A stretch of 64,000 nt of DNA, taken from Sphingobium sp. KCTC 72723 (GTDB taxonomy: Bacteria; Pseudomonadota; Alphaproteobacteria; Sphingomonadales; Sphingomonadaceae). The DNA is taken from NCBI RefSeq assembly GCF_014280435.1, contig NZ_CP060388.1, positions 2,546,501 to 2,610,500 of the forward strand, written 5' to 3'. The notes beneath the pieces are model-generated. The model was not told the DNA's origin and did not search any database. It saw only the letters and a program-made list of their open reading frames with translations. Each line of letters starts with the position of its first letter. The first letter of the stretch is position 1. Of this stretch, positions 1 to 8,166 are shown in pieces. The position numbers and the translations under genes are program-made.

Positions 1-698
1 CGGCCGGGAAATTCGGGCGAGCATCCTACCAGCGGATTGGTGACGGTGCGGCTTTGCATCGCGGGATTGGCCGCCAGGTTGCGATTGGCCCGCTCGGTAA
101 AGGTCAGCCCCTGCCATAAAGAGAGGGACGCCACGCCATGCGGCTCCAGTTCGATCGCCATGTCGCGCGCCATCCGGTCGACCGCTGCCTTGGCTGTGCC
201 GAACACCACGCCATAAGTATAGGTGACCCCGACATAGCCTGAAATCGCGACGATCAGTCCCGATCCCTGCGGCACCATGATCTGCGCCGCGTGGCGCGCT
301 GCGGTGAAGTTGGAGCGGACGCCGACATCGACCATCTGCCAGTTGGACAGCGGCTTTTCCCAGAACGCGCCCGTCTCGGTCAGATCCTCCGGCAGGGCAA
401 AGGCGTTGTTGACGAGCAGGTCGAGCCGCCCCTGTTCCCGCACAATCTGGTCGAACAGTGTCGCGACCTGTGCGTCATCGCCATGATCGACCGGCACGGC
501 AATGCCCCGGCCGCCGCGCGCGTCGCATTGCGCCGCCGTCTCGCCGACCGTGCCGGGCAGGCTATGGCCCCCCGTGCTGACGGTGCGGCCCGTTACATAA
601 ACAGTCGCGCCCTGCTCCGCGAGGGCCAGCGCGATCCCCTTGCCGATCCCCCGGCTCGCGCCCGTCACCAGCGCGACCTTGCCTGTCAGCTGTCCCAT
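1..698 (-). CDS. SDR-family oxidoreductase, C-terminus beyond window
   Basis: Short-chain dehydrogenase/reductase with a Rossmann fold. The N-terminus carries the nucleotide-binding motif TGASRGIGKGIALA (residues about 13-26), followed by an LVNNA motif near residue 90. The overall order resembles DHRS1-like SDRs. In the active-site region the usual YxxxK reads FGTAK, with Phe at residue 166 where the catalytic Tyr is expected. The ATG at 698 is preceded by a good AGGAGAG ribosome site. The gene lies 11 bases behind the SnoaL-like gene on the same strand and is probably co-transcribed with it. The frame is still open at base 1, so the C-terminus is missing. Substrate is not predictable. Confidence 0.88.
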   Translation of the reverse strand, partial: MGQLTGKVALVTGASRGIGKGIALALAEQGATVYVTGRTVSTGGHSLPGTVGETAAQCDARGGRGIAVPVDHGDDAQVATLFDQIVREQGRLDLLVNNAFALPEDLTETGAFWEKPLSNWQMVDVGVRSNFTAARHAAQIMVPQGSGLIVAISGYVGVTYTYGVVFGTAKAAVDRMARDMAIELEPHGVASLSLWQGLTFTERANRNLAANPAMQSRTVTNPLVGCSPEFPG

Positions 699-709
699 CC
701 CGTCTCTCC

Positions 710-1249
710 TCAATCCCGTTTTGCGAAGAATGTTGCGCTGAAATCACCCTGCGCCCGGCCGGTAAAATGCGGCGCGCTAAACGGCATTCCCATCAGCCCG
801 TGCGTCCAATCTACCGCCGGTCCGCAATCGCGAAACCAGTCATAGAGCATCGTGCGATGCGCGATCCGCCAGTCGCCCGCGCGTCGTTCCATGACATCCA
901 GGTAACGCCCGCCCAGCCAGATGTCGCGCGCACCATCCCCGGCGTCGATGCGGTGATAAGCGCTGACCTGCGTTTCCACGCGCGCCGCGTCGCCTTCGAC
1001 TATAATCAGGCTTTGTCCCAATATATGCTGCGTGACGGCAATCGCATCCGACCCCGGCACTACCCAGGCGAGATAGGCGTCGAAATCGCCAGCGAAAATG
1101 CCATAGTCGGTCGCGGCATCGGGCCAGAAACAGCCCACGATCAGCCCGGCGTCGCGCCGGTCCTCTCCCCGTGCCAACCGCGCCAGACAATCGCGGATTT
1201 GTTCGCGACCGGCCATCGCGCGCCATGCCGCATCCTCCTCGCCCTGCAT
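710..1249 (-). CDS. SnoaL/NTF2-like domain protein
   Basis: A 179-residue protein of the SnoaL-like (NTF2 fold) type. It begins with a helix (MAGREQIRDCLARLARGEDR), then the strand-rich half that contains the WLGGRYLDVMERR and WRIAHRTMLYDWF stretches typical of SnoaL_4 proteins. Such domains are small cone-shaped pockets used as isomerases, hydratases or dehydratase-like accessory enzymes in aromatic or steroid breakdown. Two ATG codons lie in tandem; the second (1249) sits six bases from AGGAG and is preferred over 1252. It is the first gene of a two-gene unit with the SDR and is divergent from the AraC regulator. The substrate is unknown. Confidence 0.75.
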   Translation of the reverse strand: MQGEEDAAWRAMAGREQIRDCLARLARGEDRRDAGLIVGCFWPDAATDYGIFAGDFDAYLAWVVPGSDAIAVTQHILGQSLIIVEGDAARVETQVSAYHRIDAGDGARDIWLGGRYLDVMERRAGDWRIAHRTMLYDWFRDCGPAVDWTHGLMGMPFSAPHFTGRAQGDFSATFFAKRD

Positions 1250-1359
1250 CATCCTCTCCTTCGTTGGGGCGATTATGCGGCGGCGCAGGCCGCCATGGCT
1301 TGACGGATATGGACAGGCGGGCATCATCGCGCGAGCATAGAGCAGGGGAGGGGATCATC

Positions 1360-2373
1360 ATGGCAACGCAACCCGATCCGTTCGAAACGGTCCATGCCCG
1401 CATCCTGCGCTTCTACCCCGAACTGGTGCGCGACATGGGTGGCGATCCGGTCGCGCTGCTACAGGACGCCGGGTGCGATCCCGGCGCGATGGCGGTCGGC
1501 TATCGTCAGCTTGTCGCCTTGCTCGAACGCAGCGCAGCGGTGCTGGCCCGCAGCGATTTTGGCCTGTGCCTTGCCCAGCGGCAGCGCGGGGGCAGCATGT
1601 TCGGACCATTGGGGCAGGCGATGCGCCATTCACCCACGCTCGGCGCGGCGCTCGATTATGCCAGCCAGAACAGCTATGCTCACAGCCGGGCGGTGCGTCT
1701 GTGGATGCGGCGCTTCCCATCGGTGCGCCACGTCTTTGTCGGGCATGACATAGTGCTGGATGGTCTGCCCGACCGGGCGCAGGCAGTGGAGCAGATATTG
1801 CTGCTGGGCCATTTGACCGCGATGGACCTGACCGGGGATCGCGCCCGCGCCCGTCGCGTGCATTTCCGCCATCAGCCGCTTTCGCCGCCCGCCGTCTATC
1901 GCCGCCATTTCGGTTGCCCGGTGCATTTTGGCCAGAGCGAGGATGGCCTGAGCTTTGCCGATCGCGATCTGGCCTGCGCCGTGGTCGGTCCCGACGCCGA
2001 CATGCTGCGCGCCGTTACCGCCCATATCCGCCAGCAATTTCCCGATCATCATCCCCCGCTCCATGCGCAGGTGCGCGGCATCATCATGCAGCGGCTGACC
2101 AGCGGGGCGTGCGCCAATGCGCAGGTCGCGGCCGACTTGCACCTGCATCCGCGCACGCTCCACCGGCGGCTGCGGGCCGAAGGAACGGCGTTCCAGACGA
2201 TCAAGGATGAAGTCCGCCGCGACATCATGCTCTATTATCTGCGCCAGACGGACCTGGATTTCATGACCATTTCGGAAAAACTCGGCTTTGCCGAACAATC
2301 GGTGATGACGCGCAGTTGCCACCTGTGGCTGGGTGCGGCCCCCACGGCCATTCGCATATCGGCCCGGCGATAA
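1360..2373 (+). CDS. AraC-family transcriptional regulator
   Basis: A 337-residue regulator. The N-terminal two thirds match the arabinose-binding-like domain common in sphingomonad and mycobacterial AraC proteins. The C-terminal third has two helix-turn-helix units: HPRTLHRRLRAEGT near residue 265, and ISEKLGFAEQSVMTRS near residue 305. The ATG at 1360 follows a purine-rich AGGGGAGGGG ribosome site and gives the expected N-terminus of the family. It is divergent from the SnoaL-SDR pair and precedes the dehydratase gene by 106 bases, so it probably controls one or both neighbours in response to their substrate. That role is inferred from position. Confidence 0.9.
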   Translation: MATQPDPFETVHARILRFYPELVRDMGGDPVALLQDAGCDPGAMAVGYRQLVALLERSAAVLARSDFGLCLAQRQRGGSMFGPLGQAMRHSPTLGAALDYASQNSYAHSRAVRLWMRRFPSVRHVFVGHDIVLDGLPDRAQAVEQILLLGHLTAMDLTGDRARARRVHFRHQPLSPPAVYRRHFGCPVHFGQSEDGLSFADRDLACAVVGPDADMLRAVTAHIRQQFPDHHPPLHAQVRGIIMQRLTSGACANAQVAADLHLHPRTLHRRLRAEGTAFQTIKDEVRRDIMLYYLRQTDLDFMTISEKLGFAEQSVMTRSCHLWLGAAPTAIRISARR

Positions 2374-2479
2374 GGGCTGTCCACATCCGTCAAGTCGCTG
2401 GCCCCGTGCGGCTCTAGCCTGCATCCTTGACGATGAACCCGGACGCATGGCGTCGGGACCGCGATGCAGGGAGAGAGAC

Positions 2480-3652
2480 ATGACCACGCCGACGCTTGAT
2501 TGTTCGGACATCGACCAATATCTGGGCAAACCGATCCAGCCCGCCCGCATGGTGGAGCCGATCGCCAATAATGATATTCGCCGCTGGGTGCAGGCGATGC
2601 ACTATCCCAACCGCCTCCATTATGATGCGGGTTATGCCGCGCAAAGCCGCTGGGGCGGGCTGGTCGCGCCGCAAAGTTTTGCCGTGACGATGGATTGCGG
2701 CCATGGTTCCGCCCCGGCCTGCGTCGGTGGCATCCCCAACAGCCACTTGCTGTTCGGCGGGGACGAATGGTGGTTTTACGGCCCGCGCATGAAGGGTGGC
2801 GACCGCATCTGGAACGAGCGCATACCGTTCGACTATATCGTCAAGGACACCAAGTTCGCCGGGCCGACCTGTTTCCAGCGCGGCGACAATTTCTATTATA
2901 ATCAGGATGGCGACCTGATTTCCAAGCAGCGTTCCACCACCATCCGCTACAATCAGGAAGCGGGCAAGGACAATGCGCCGACCGATGGTTTCGACGATCC
3001 GGTGTGGACCGACGACGATCTGGAATCGCTCGAAGCGCGCAAGATGGAATGGATCCAGATGCTGCACGATCTGGGCCATGACCGCCGCTGGTGGGATGAT
3101 GTGACGGTCGGCGCGGCGTTGCCGCAGCGCGTGATCGGCCCGCACTCGATCGTGTCCTTCACCACCGAATGGCGTGCCTATACCTTTACCCAGTGGGGCG
3201 GCACGCACCGCCGCACCGACCTCGACATGGAAGCCTTGGGCTTCGTCAAGGAAATGGCGGGGCATGAAAATGATCCGGTCATGGAAGCGATCAATCCCGA
3301 ATTTACCGATGGCGCCTATTTCGGCCCGTCGCGCGGGCATCTGTTCCCGCGCTGGGCGCGCTTCATCGGTATGCCGCGCGGCTATGGCTATGGCGCGTCG
3401 ATGGGGGCGTGGATCACGGACTATTTCGCGGGCTGGGCGGGCGAATGGAGCATGGTGCGCCATTCCGCCTGCAACTATCGCGGCCCCGCGCTGACCGGCG
3501 ACATCACCGTCACCACCGGCACCATCCTCGACAAGTTCGTGGATGAAGAAGGCCGCCATATGGTGCAGGTGGAATGCCGCCTGATGAACCAGACGGGCGT
3601 CACGCTGGCCACGGCCAAGGGCGAAGTAGAGCTGCCCAAAAAGCCGGTTTGA
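2480..3652 (+). CDS. FAS1-like / MaoC-type acyl-CoA dehydratase (double hotdog)
   Basis: A 390-residue protein. The first about 150 residues resemble the N-terminal MaoC-like (FAS1-like) dehydratase domain: PNRLHYDAGYAAQSRWGGLV and then the conserved aromatic GGDEWWFYGP stretch. The C-terminal half is a second hotdog fold (WITDYFAGWAGEWSMV, then a long sheet ending in CRLMNQTGVTLATAKGEV). Proteins of this shape hydrate enoyl-CoA intermediates during steroid, terpenoid or aromatic degradation. The ATG at 2480 has GGGAGAGAG upstream. It follows the AraC gene, and together with the SDR and SnoaL genes it suggests a fragment of an acyl-CoA catabolic route. The substrate cannot be read from sequence. 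Confidence 0.78.
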   Translation: MTTPTLDCSDIDQYLGKPIQPARMVEPIANNDIRRWVQAMHYPNRLHYDAGYAAQSRWGGLVAPQSFAVTMDCGHGSAPACVGGIPNSHLLFGGDEWWFYGPRMKGGDRIWNERIPFDYIVKDTKFAGPTCFQRGDNFYYNQDGDLISKQRSTTIRYNQEAGKDNAPTDGFDDPVWTDDDLESLEARKMEWIQMLHDLGHDRRWWDDVTVGAALPQRVIGPHSIVSFTTEWRAYTFTQWGGTHRRTDLDMEALGFVKEMAGHENDPVMEAINPEFTDGAYFGPSRGHLFPRWARFIGMPRGYGYGASMGAWITDYFAGWAGEWSMVRHSACNYRGPALTGDITVTTGTILDKFVDEEGRHMVQVECRLMNQTGVTLATAKGEVELPKKPV

Positions 3653-3659
3653 CCGGACC

Positions 3660-3687
3660 TAATCCTCCCCCCACAGGGGGAGGATTA
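3660..3687. terminator. Perfect 12-bp hairpin between convergent genes
   Basis: TAATCCTCCCCC, a four-base loop CACA, then GGGGGAGGATTA: a perfect 12-bp stem placed between the dehydratase stop and the histidine kinase stop. The kinase TAA stop codon lies inside the right arm (3685-3687). No U-run follows on either side, so bidirectional termination is plausible but not certain. It shares the CCTCCCC core with the repeat at 42806. Confidence 0.6.
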
Positions 3688-5022
3688 TGCCGGCAGCGGC
3701 AGGAAAATGCACGCGCACAACCCGCCTTCGGCCCGCGCCGCCAGCGTTACATGCCCGCCATGCGCGTGGGCGGCCGATTGCACGATCGACAGGCCCAACC
3801 CCACGCCGCCGGTGCGCCGGTTGCGTGAGGGTTCGCCGCGAAAAAAGGGTTCGAACGCGCGCGCGAGTTGATCGGCGGCCATGCCCGGCCCGTTGTCGGC
3901 CACGTCTACCACTGCCATTGCGCCCTCTGTCCGCACGGCAACCCGCGCGGCATCGCCATATTTGACGGCATTGTCGATCAGGTTGGTGAACAACCGCCGC
4001 AGCAGGATCATGTCGCCATGAATGGTGATGGGTGCAGCATCGGCAATGGCGACATCGCGCCCCATATCGGCAAAATCATCCACCAGCCCCTCGACCAGCA
4101 GGCCCAGGTCCAGCGGCTCCATCACGCGCGGGCGGCTTTCATTGTCGACGAAGTCCAGCGTGGTGCTGATCAACTGCTCCATCTGGCGTATTTCCTCCTG
4201 CGCCGCGCTGCGGATCGGGTCCGGCGCGGCCGCCAGATGAAAGTGCAGCCGCGACAAAGGCGTGCGCAGATCATGCGCGATCGCGCCGACCACCGATGTC
4301 CGTTCCTGCACGAACTGCGCGATCCGCGCCTGCATCGCGTTCAGCGACACCGCCGCCATGCGAATCTCGGTCGGCCCCTTCACCGGCACGGGCCGCGCCT
4401 CCGCCCCTGCGTCCAGTTGCTCGACCGATGCGGCAAAGCTGCGGATCGGCCGGGTCAGCCGGGCGCTGAACCACATGCTCAGCGGAATGATGAACAGCAG
4501 GCCGAACAGCAAAGTATCCTGTCCCGTCAGGTTCCAGATAGTGCCGGGCGCGCGCGCGCTGCGCGTCACCATGCGCCATTGGCCCGACGGCTGTTTCGCC
4601 GCAGCGGTGAAAGTGCCGACGATGAACGGATCGACTTGTCCGTCGCGTCCGTAGAGCGCGATTTCGCGGGTGAACTGGTCGTATCGTTGCTGGTCGCCCC
4701 GGTTCAGGTACAGCCGCACGTCGCTACGCGGCAAACCCAGCCGGTCGGCCAGCATCCCCGCCAGCAGCCGCTCGCTGGCATGGGACATGGCACGCGGCGC
4801 ATCGGCAGAATCGCGAATGCGCAGCACCGGCGCATCGCGCAATATCGGCTGGCCACGCATCAGCCGCGCGACTTCATAGACCGACACCGGCGTCTTTTCG
4901 GACGGGTGGATCAGGAACAGGATCGACAGGCTGAACGCGGTCAGCGTGATGATGACGCCCAGCGCCATCGCCAGCATATGGGCGTGGATCGAATGGACCC
5001 AGCGCAGCAGCCGGCCCTTCAT
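3685..5022 (-). CDS. Sensor histidine kinase (EnvZ type)
   Basis: A 445-residue membrane kinase. There is a transmembrane helix at about residues 15-38, a periplasmic sensor loop of about 130 residues, a second helix at 170-187, a HAMP segment, then the dimerisation/phosphoacceptor box AHDLRTPLSRL with His250. The ATPase half follows, with N-box LIDNAVKYG, G1 DNGPGMA and G2 GGVGLGLSIV. The ATG overlaps the response regulator stop by ATGA, so the two are translated as a pair. The sensed signal is unknown. Divergence from the HiPIP/cytochrome cluster (5944 onward) suggests this system may control that cluster, which is inference from position only. Confidence 0.92.
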   Translation of the reverse strand: MKGRLLRWVHSIHAHMLAMALGVIITLTAFSLSILFLIHPSEKTPVSVYEVARLMRGQPILRDAPVLRIRDSADAPRAMSHASERLLAGMLADRLGLPRSDVRLYLNRGDQQRYDQFTREIALYGRDGQVDPFIVGTFTAAAKQPSGQWRMVTRSARAPGTIWNLTGQDTLLFGLLFIIPLSMWFSARLTRPIRSFAASVEQLDAGAEARPVPVKGPTEIRMAAVSLNAMQARIAQFVQERTSVVGAIAHDLRTPLSRLHFHLAAAPDPIRSAAQEEIRQMEQLISTTLDFVDNESRPRVMEPLDLGLLVEGLVDDFADMGRDVAIADAAPITIHGDMILLRRLFTNLIDNAVKYGDAARVAVRTEGAMAVVDVADNGPGMAADQLARAFEPFFRGEPSRNRRTGGVGLGLSIVQSAAHAHGGHVTLAARAEGGLCACIFLPLPA

Positions 5023-5747
5023 GCCCGCGTCACCGCTGGCAGGAAGATATAGCCTTCGCTGCGCACCGTGCGGATCATTTCGCCATGGGTGCGGGTGCCT
5101 AGTTTGCGCCGCAACCGGCTGACCTGCGTGTCGATCGCCCGGTCGAACGCATCGCTATCCTCGCCCCGCGCCAGTTCCAGCAACTGGTCGCGATTCAATA
5201 TCTGCTGCGGTTTTTCGATGAAGGTCAGCAACAGGCCGAACTCCCCCTCCGACAGGCCGATGATGATCCCGCCCGGATCGCGCAGCACCCGCCGCACCGG
5301 GTCCAGCCGCCAGCCGTCGAATTGATAATGGGCGGTGGCATCGACCGCCTGCGCCCCCACTGGCCGCCGTCGCCGCTCCAGCGCGCGGATGCGGGCCAGC
5401 AATTCGCGCGGCGACACAGGCTTGGGCAGATAATCGTCCGCGCCCATCTCCAACCCGGTGATCCGGTCGCTTTCGGTTCCCAGCGCCGACACCATGATGA
5501 TGCCCATATCGTCGCTGTCCGCCAGCGACCGGGCCAGGCTCAGCCCGTCCTCACCCGGCATCATCACGTCCAGAATGACGATATCGGCCCGTTGCCGCGC
5601 CAGCGCCGCGCGCATCGACGGGCCATCCTCCGCCTCATCCACGCCATAGCCCTGCCCGGTCAGGAAATCACGGATCAACGTGCGCAGCGCCGGGTCGTCA
5701 TCGACGATCAGCAACCGGGGGTGGGCAGGGGTATCGACGTCGGACAT
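5019..5747 (-). CDS. OmpR-family response regulator
   Basis: A 242-residue regulator. The receiver domain shows the acidic cluster LLIVDDDPA, phospho-acceptor Asp60 in VILDVMMPGEDG and the conserved Lys in GADDYLPKP. It is followed by a winged-helix output domain (LSEGEFGLLLTFIEKPQQILNRDQLLE, split by a turn, ending RSEGYIFLP). The ATG at 5747 matches the usual N-terminus and has GAGAG upstream. It is the first gene of the pair with the kinase. The upstream region (5748-5943) is shared with the HiPIP operon on the other strand. Confidence 0.93.
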   Translation of the reverse strand: MSDVDTPAHPRLLIVDDDPALRTLIRDFLTGQGYGVDEAEDGPSMRAALARQRADIVILDVMMPGEDGLSLARSLADSDDMGIIMVSALGTESDRITGLEMGADDYLPKPVSPRELLARIRALERRRRPVGAQAVDATAHYQFDGWRLDPVRRVLRDPGGIIIGLSEGEFGLLLTFIEKPQQILNRDQLLELARGEDSDAFDRAIDTQVSRLRRKLGTRTHGEMIRTVRSEGYIFLPAVTRA

Positions 5748-5943
5748 GGCGACTTTTCTCTCTCCAAACGGCCTTGTCCGTCTTTTCCCGCGCGGATTCA
5801 ATCGCCGCGACGCAGCCATCGCGGGGACAGTCGCGTGGCCTTTTCCCGCTCTGTGTCAACGCAGACAAATTAGTCGGCACCCGCTTTGCTACAAGCGCAA
5901 CAGACAGAGGCCGCCAGACCGGCCCGGACAAGGAGACAGGGTT

Positions 5944-6246
5944 ATGGCGAATCGCGAACGGGTGCTGACGCGCCGGACCATGTTGGGAACGATCGCGATC
6001 TTGCCGCTGGCGTTCACCGCGCGCGCCCATGGGGCATCCTGTGCCGATCCTGCCACGCTTTCTGCTGCGCAAAAAAGTATGCGCAAGTCGCTGGGCTTCA
6101 AATCGCCTGCGCCCGACGTAGCAAAACGCTGCGCCACCTGCGCCTTCTTCACTGGCAAAGCGGCCGATTGTGGTCCCTGCGCGCTGCTCAGTGGGGGCGT
6201 CGTCCCGGCCAATGGCCTGTGCGACAGCTGGGCGAAGAAGGGCTGA
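5944..6246 (+). CDS. High-potential iron-sulfur protein (HiPIP), Tat-exported
   Basis: A 100-residue protein with a Tat signal (LTRRTMLGTIAILPLAFTARA) and a small C-terminal domain with Cys63, Cys66, Cys79 and Cys93 in the C-x2-C-x12-C-x13-C spacing of HiPIPs. The family-typical aromatic residues are present (CAFFTG, GLCDSW). Extra Cys33 and Cys76 are unusual. HiPIPs hold one [4Fe-4S] cluster and shuttle single electrons in the periplasm. The ATG at 5944 follows AAGGAGACAGG. It is the first gene of a seven-gene cluster, five bases before the cytochrome b gene, so it probably carries electrons for the downstream membrane and periplasmic cytochromes. Confidence 0.9.
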   Translation: MANRERVLTRRTMLGTIAILPLAFTARAHGASCADPATLSAAQKSMRKSLGFKSPAPDVAKRCATCAFFTGKAADCGPCALLSGGVVPANGLCDSWAKKG

Positions 6247-6251
6247 TCGCC

Positions 6252-6908
6252 ATGACGCGCGCCCCCCGCCAGTTCGTCTGGGATTTGCCCGTCCGCCTGT
6301 TTCACTGGGCGCTGGTCGTGCTGATCGGCTTTTCGTGGTGGAGCGCGGAAAATTACCACATGGACTGGCATCGCCTGTCGGGTCAGGCAGTGGTGTTCCT
6401 GATCGCGTTCCGCCTGATCTGGGGCGTCATTGGTTCCGACACCGCGCGCTTTGTCCATTTCCTCAAAGGCCCGCGCGCCGTCCGTGCCTATCTGGCCGAC
6501 AGAAACGCACCCACCCATGTCGGCCATAACCCGATGGGCGGCTGGAGCGTAGTCGCGATGCTGGCGATATTGGGGACGCAAGTGGTCAGCGGCCTGTTCG
6601 CGGTGGACATTGACGGTATCGAGTCCGGCCCGCTCTCCCACCTCGTCGATTTCGATCAGGGTCGCCTTGCTTCCGCCATCCACGGCTTTTGCTTCACTGT
6701 GCTGCAAGCACTGGTCGTGCTGCATGTGCTGGCGGTGATCTTCTACCTCGCCGTGCGGCGGCGCAACCTGATCGGCCCGATGGTCATAGGCAGCGCAGCG
6801 GCAAAAGCCCCCGTTCCGGTGCGCCGCGCCGGGCCAGTTGCGCTGGTCGTCGCGCTTGCCCTGTCGGCGGCGCTTGCCTGGTGGCTGTTTGCCGAATCGG
6901 CGCTCTGA
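6252..6908 (+). CDS. Cytochrome b561-like membrane protein
   Basis: A 218-residue, four- to five-helix membrane protein of the prokaryotic cytochrome b561 / Ni-hydrogenase cytochrome b family. It opens with the characteristic VWDLPVRLFHWALVVLIG; candidate haem-ligand histidines are in RLFHW, DWHRLSG, IHGFCF and VLHVLAV. A fifth hydrophobic segment ends the protein. The ATG at 6252 is only five bases past the HiPIP stop. The family passes electrons between quinones and periplasmic partners such as HiPIP and cytochrome c'; both are encoded next to it, so it is likely the membrane entry or exit point of this chain. Confidence 0.9.
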   Translation: MTRAPRQFVWDLPVRLFHWALVVLIGFSWWSAENYHMDWHRLSGQAVVFLIAFRLIWGVIGSDTARFVHFLKGPRAVRAYLADRNAPTHVGHNPMGGWSVVAMLAILGTQVVSGLFAVDIDGIESGPLSHLVDFDQGRLASAIHGFCFTVLQALVVLHVLAVIFYLAVRRRNLIGPMVIGSAAAKAPVPVRRAGPVALVVALALSAALAWWLFAESAL

Positions 6909-6926
6909 CCCATGAAAGGATATGCC

Positions 6927-7379
6927 ATGCGCCTCTTGCTGATCGCTACCGGCCTTGCGGCTCTGCTCGCCTCCCCCCTTATCGCCGCGCCCGGCGACAT
7001 CGTCGCGACCCGGATCGCGGGCTTCCGCGAAGTCGGCGCGGCGTTCAAGAATATCAACGACGAACTGAAATCGGGCAGCCCGCAGTTGTATGTGGTCCAG
7101 ATTTCCGCACGCCAGATCCGCGACTATGCGCGCCAGCATATGGGCTGGTTTCCGGCAGGCAGTGGCCCGCGCCCCGGCGTCAAGACCGCAGCGAAGGCGG
7201 AAATCTGGACCCAGGCACCTGCCTTCAAAAAAGCGCAGGACGGCTTCGTCACGCAGGCCAACGCCTTTGCCGGGGTTGCGGGCAGCGGCGACGTGGCGAA
7301 AATGCGCGTCGCGGCCAAGGCACTGGGCGGCAGTTGCGCGACCTGCCACCGCAGCTTTCGGGTAGAGGATAAGCGCTGA
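6927..7379 (+). CDS. Cytochrome c' (class II cytochrome c)
   Basis: A 150-residue exported haem protein. A Sec signal peptide (residues 1-21) is followed by an all-helical domain that ends with the haem motif CATCH (GSCATCHRSF), placed near the C-terminus as in cytochromes c'. The ATG at 6927 is preferred over 6912 because GAAAGGA lies just ahead of it and it gives a clean signal peptide. The stop overlaps the next start (TGATG). Cytochromes c' bind NO or act as electron carriers; linkage to HiPIP and a cytochrome b favours an electron-transfer role here. Confidence 0.9.
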   Translation: MRLLLIATGLAALLASPLIAAPGDIVATRIAGFREVGAAFKNINDELKSGSPQLYVVQISARQIRDYARQHMGWFPAGSGPRPGVKTAAKAEIWTQAPAFKKAQDGFVTQANAFAGVAGSGDVAKMRVAAKALGGSCATCHRSFRVEDKR

Positions 7380-8152
7380 TGCGCCGCGCGCTTATCCTGC
7401 TCGCCCTTGCGCCCGCGCCGCTCTGGGCGCAGGCGTCCGACCTGGACATCCCGGTCGCAGCGGCCGATCATTTCCCGCGCGGCATCATGGCCAAAGCGCG
7501 CGTGTACACCGACCCGCGCGGCCTGACTCTCTATGGCATGGACATGCGCGCCGCGACCGGGCGCACGGGGCAGCCTGCGTTCTATTGCAGCGGCGATTGC
7601 CTGACCCAATGGGAACCGTTGCTCGCCCCGCGCGGCGCGCCCGTATCGCCCGTCCCGCGCGAATTTGGCGGCCCGCGTGACGATGTCACCGCCGTAAAAC
7701 CCGCGTCGGACAATCCCGACTGGACCGTGATCGCGGGACCGGCTGGCCCGCAATGGGTCTATAAGAAAGTGCATCTGGTCTTCACCCGCAAGGGCGCTGC
7801 CCCCGGTTCGAGCGAGCATGACGGCGCGGACGGCTATGTGTGGAACAGCCTGAAATATGTGCCGCCCTTGCCAAAGCTGATCGCACCGCCCGATGTTGCT
7901 GCACGGCTGGTCGATGGTGCCTATGTGCTGGCCGATGCACAGGGCAACTGGCTGTTCAGTCCGAAAGCGGCCGATTGCGCCGACCCCTGCGCCTGGCGCG
8001 CGCACGCCACCGGCATGGTCCGGCGCAGCGTGGGGCAATGGACCGTCCGTCAGACTGCCGATCAGGCCCAGTGGGTCTATCGCGGCAAGCCCGTCTATCG
8101 CGCCGATCCGCGCCAGCCCGTGCCGGCCGACGGCGCGGCGCTGACCCCCTGA
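7379..8152 (+). CDS. Secreted-repeat (COG4315 type) periplasmic protein
   Basis: A 257-residue exported protein with signal peptide MRRALILLALAPAPLWAQA. It has copies of the secreted repeat of unknown function: GLTLYGMDMRA...CSGDCLTQWEPL, and more degenerate units around GNWLFSPKAADCADPCAW and WVYRGKPVY. Cys pairs (CSGDC, CADPC) recur in the repeats. Family members sit beside cytochrome genes and are often lipoproteins; no biochemical role is established. It overlaps both neighbours by one base or so and is plainly part of the redox operon. Confidence 0.85.
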   Translation: MRRALILLALAPAPLWAQASDLDIPVAAADHFPRGIMAKARVYTDPRGLTLYGMDMRAATGRTGQPAFYCSGDCLTQWEPLLAPRGAPVSPVPREFGGPRDDVTAVKPASDNPDWTVIAGPAGPQWVYKKVHLVFTRKGAAPGSSEHDGADGYVWNSLKYVPPLPKLIAPPDVAARLVDGAYVLADAQGNWLFSPKAADCADPCAWRAHATGMVRRSVGQWTVRQTADQAQWVYRGKPVYRADPRQPVPADGAALTP

Positions 8153-8166
8153 TGAAGGATAGCATC

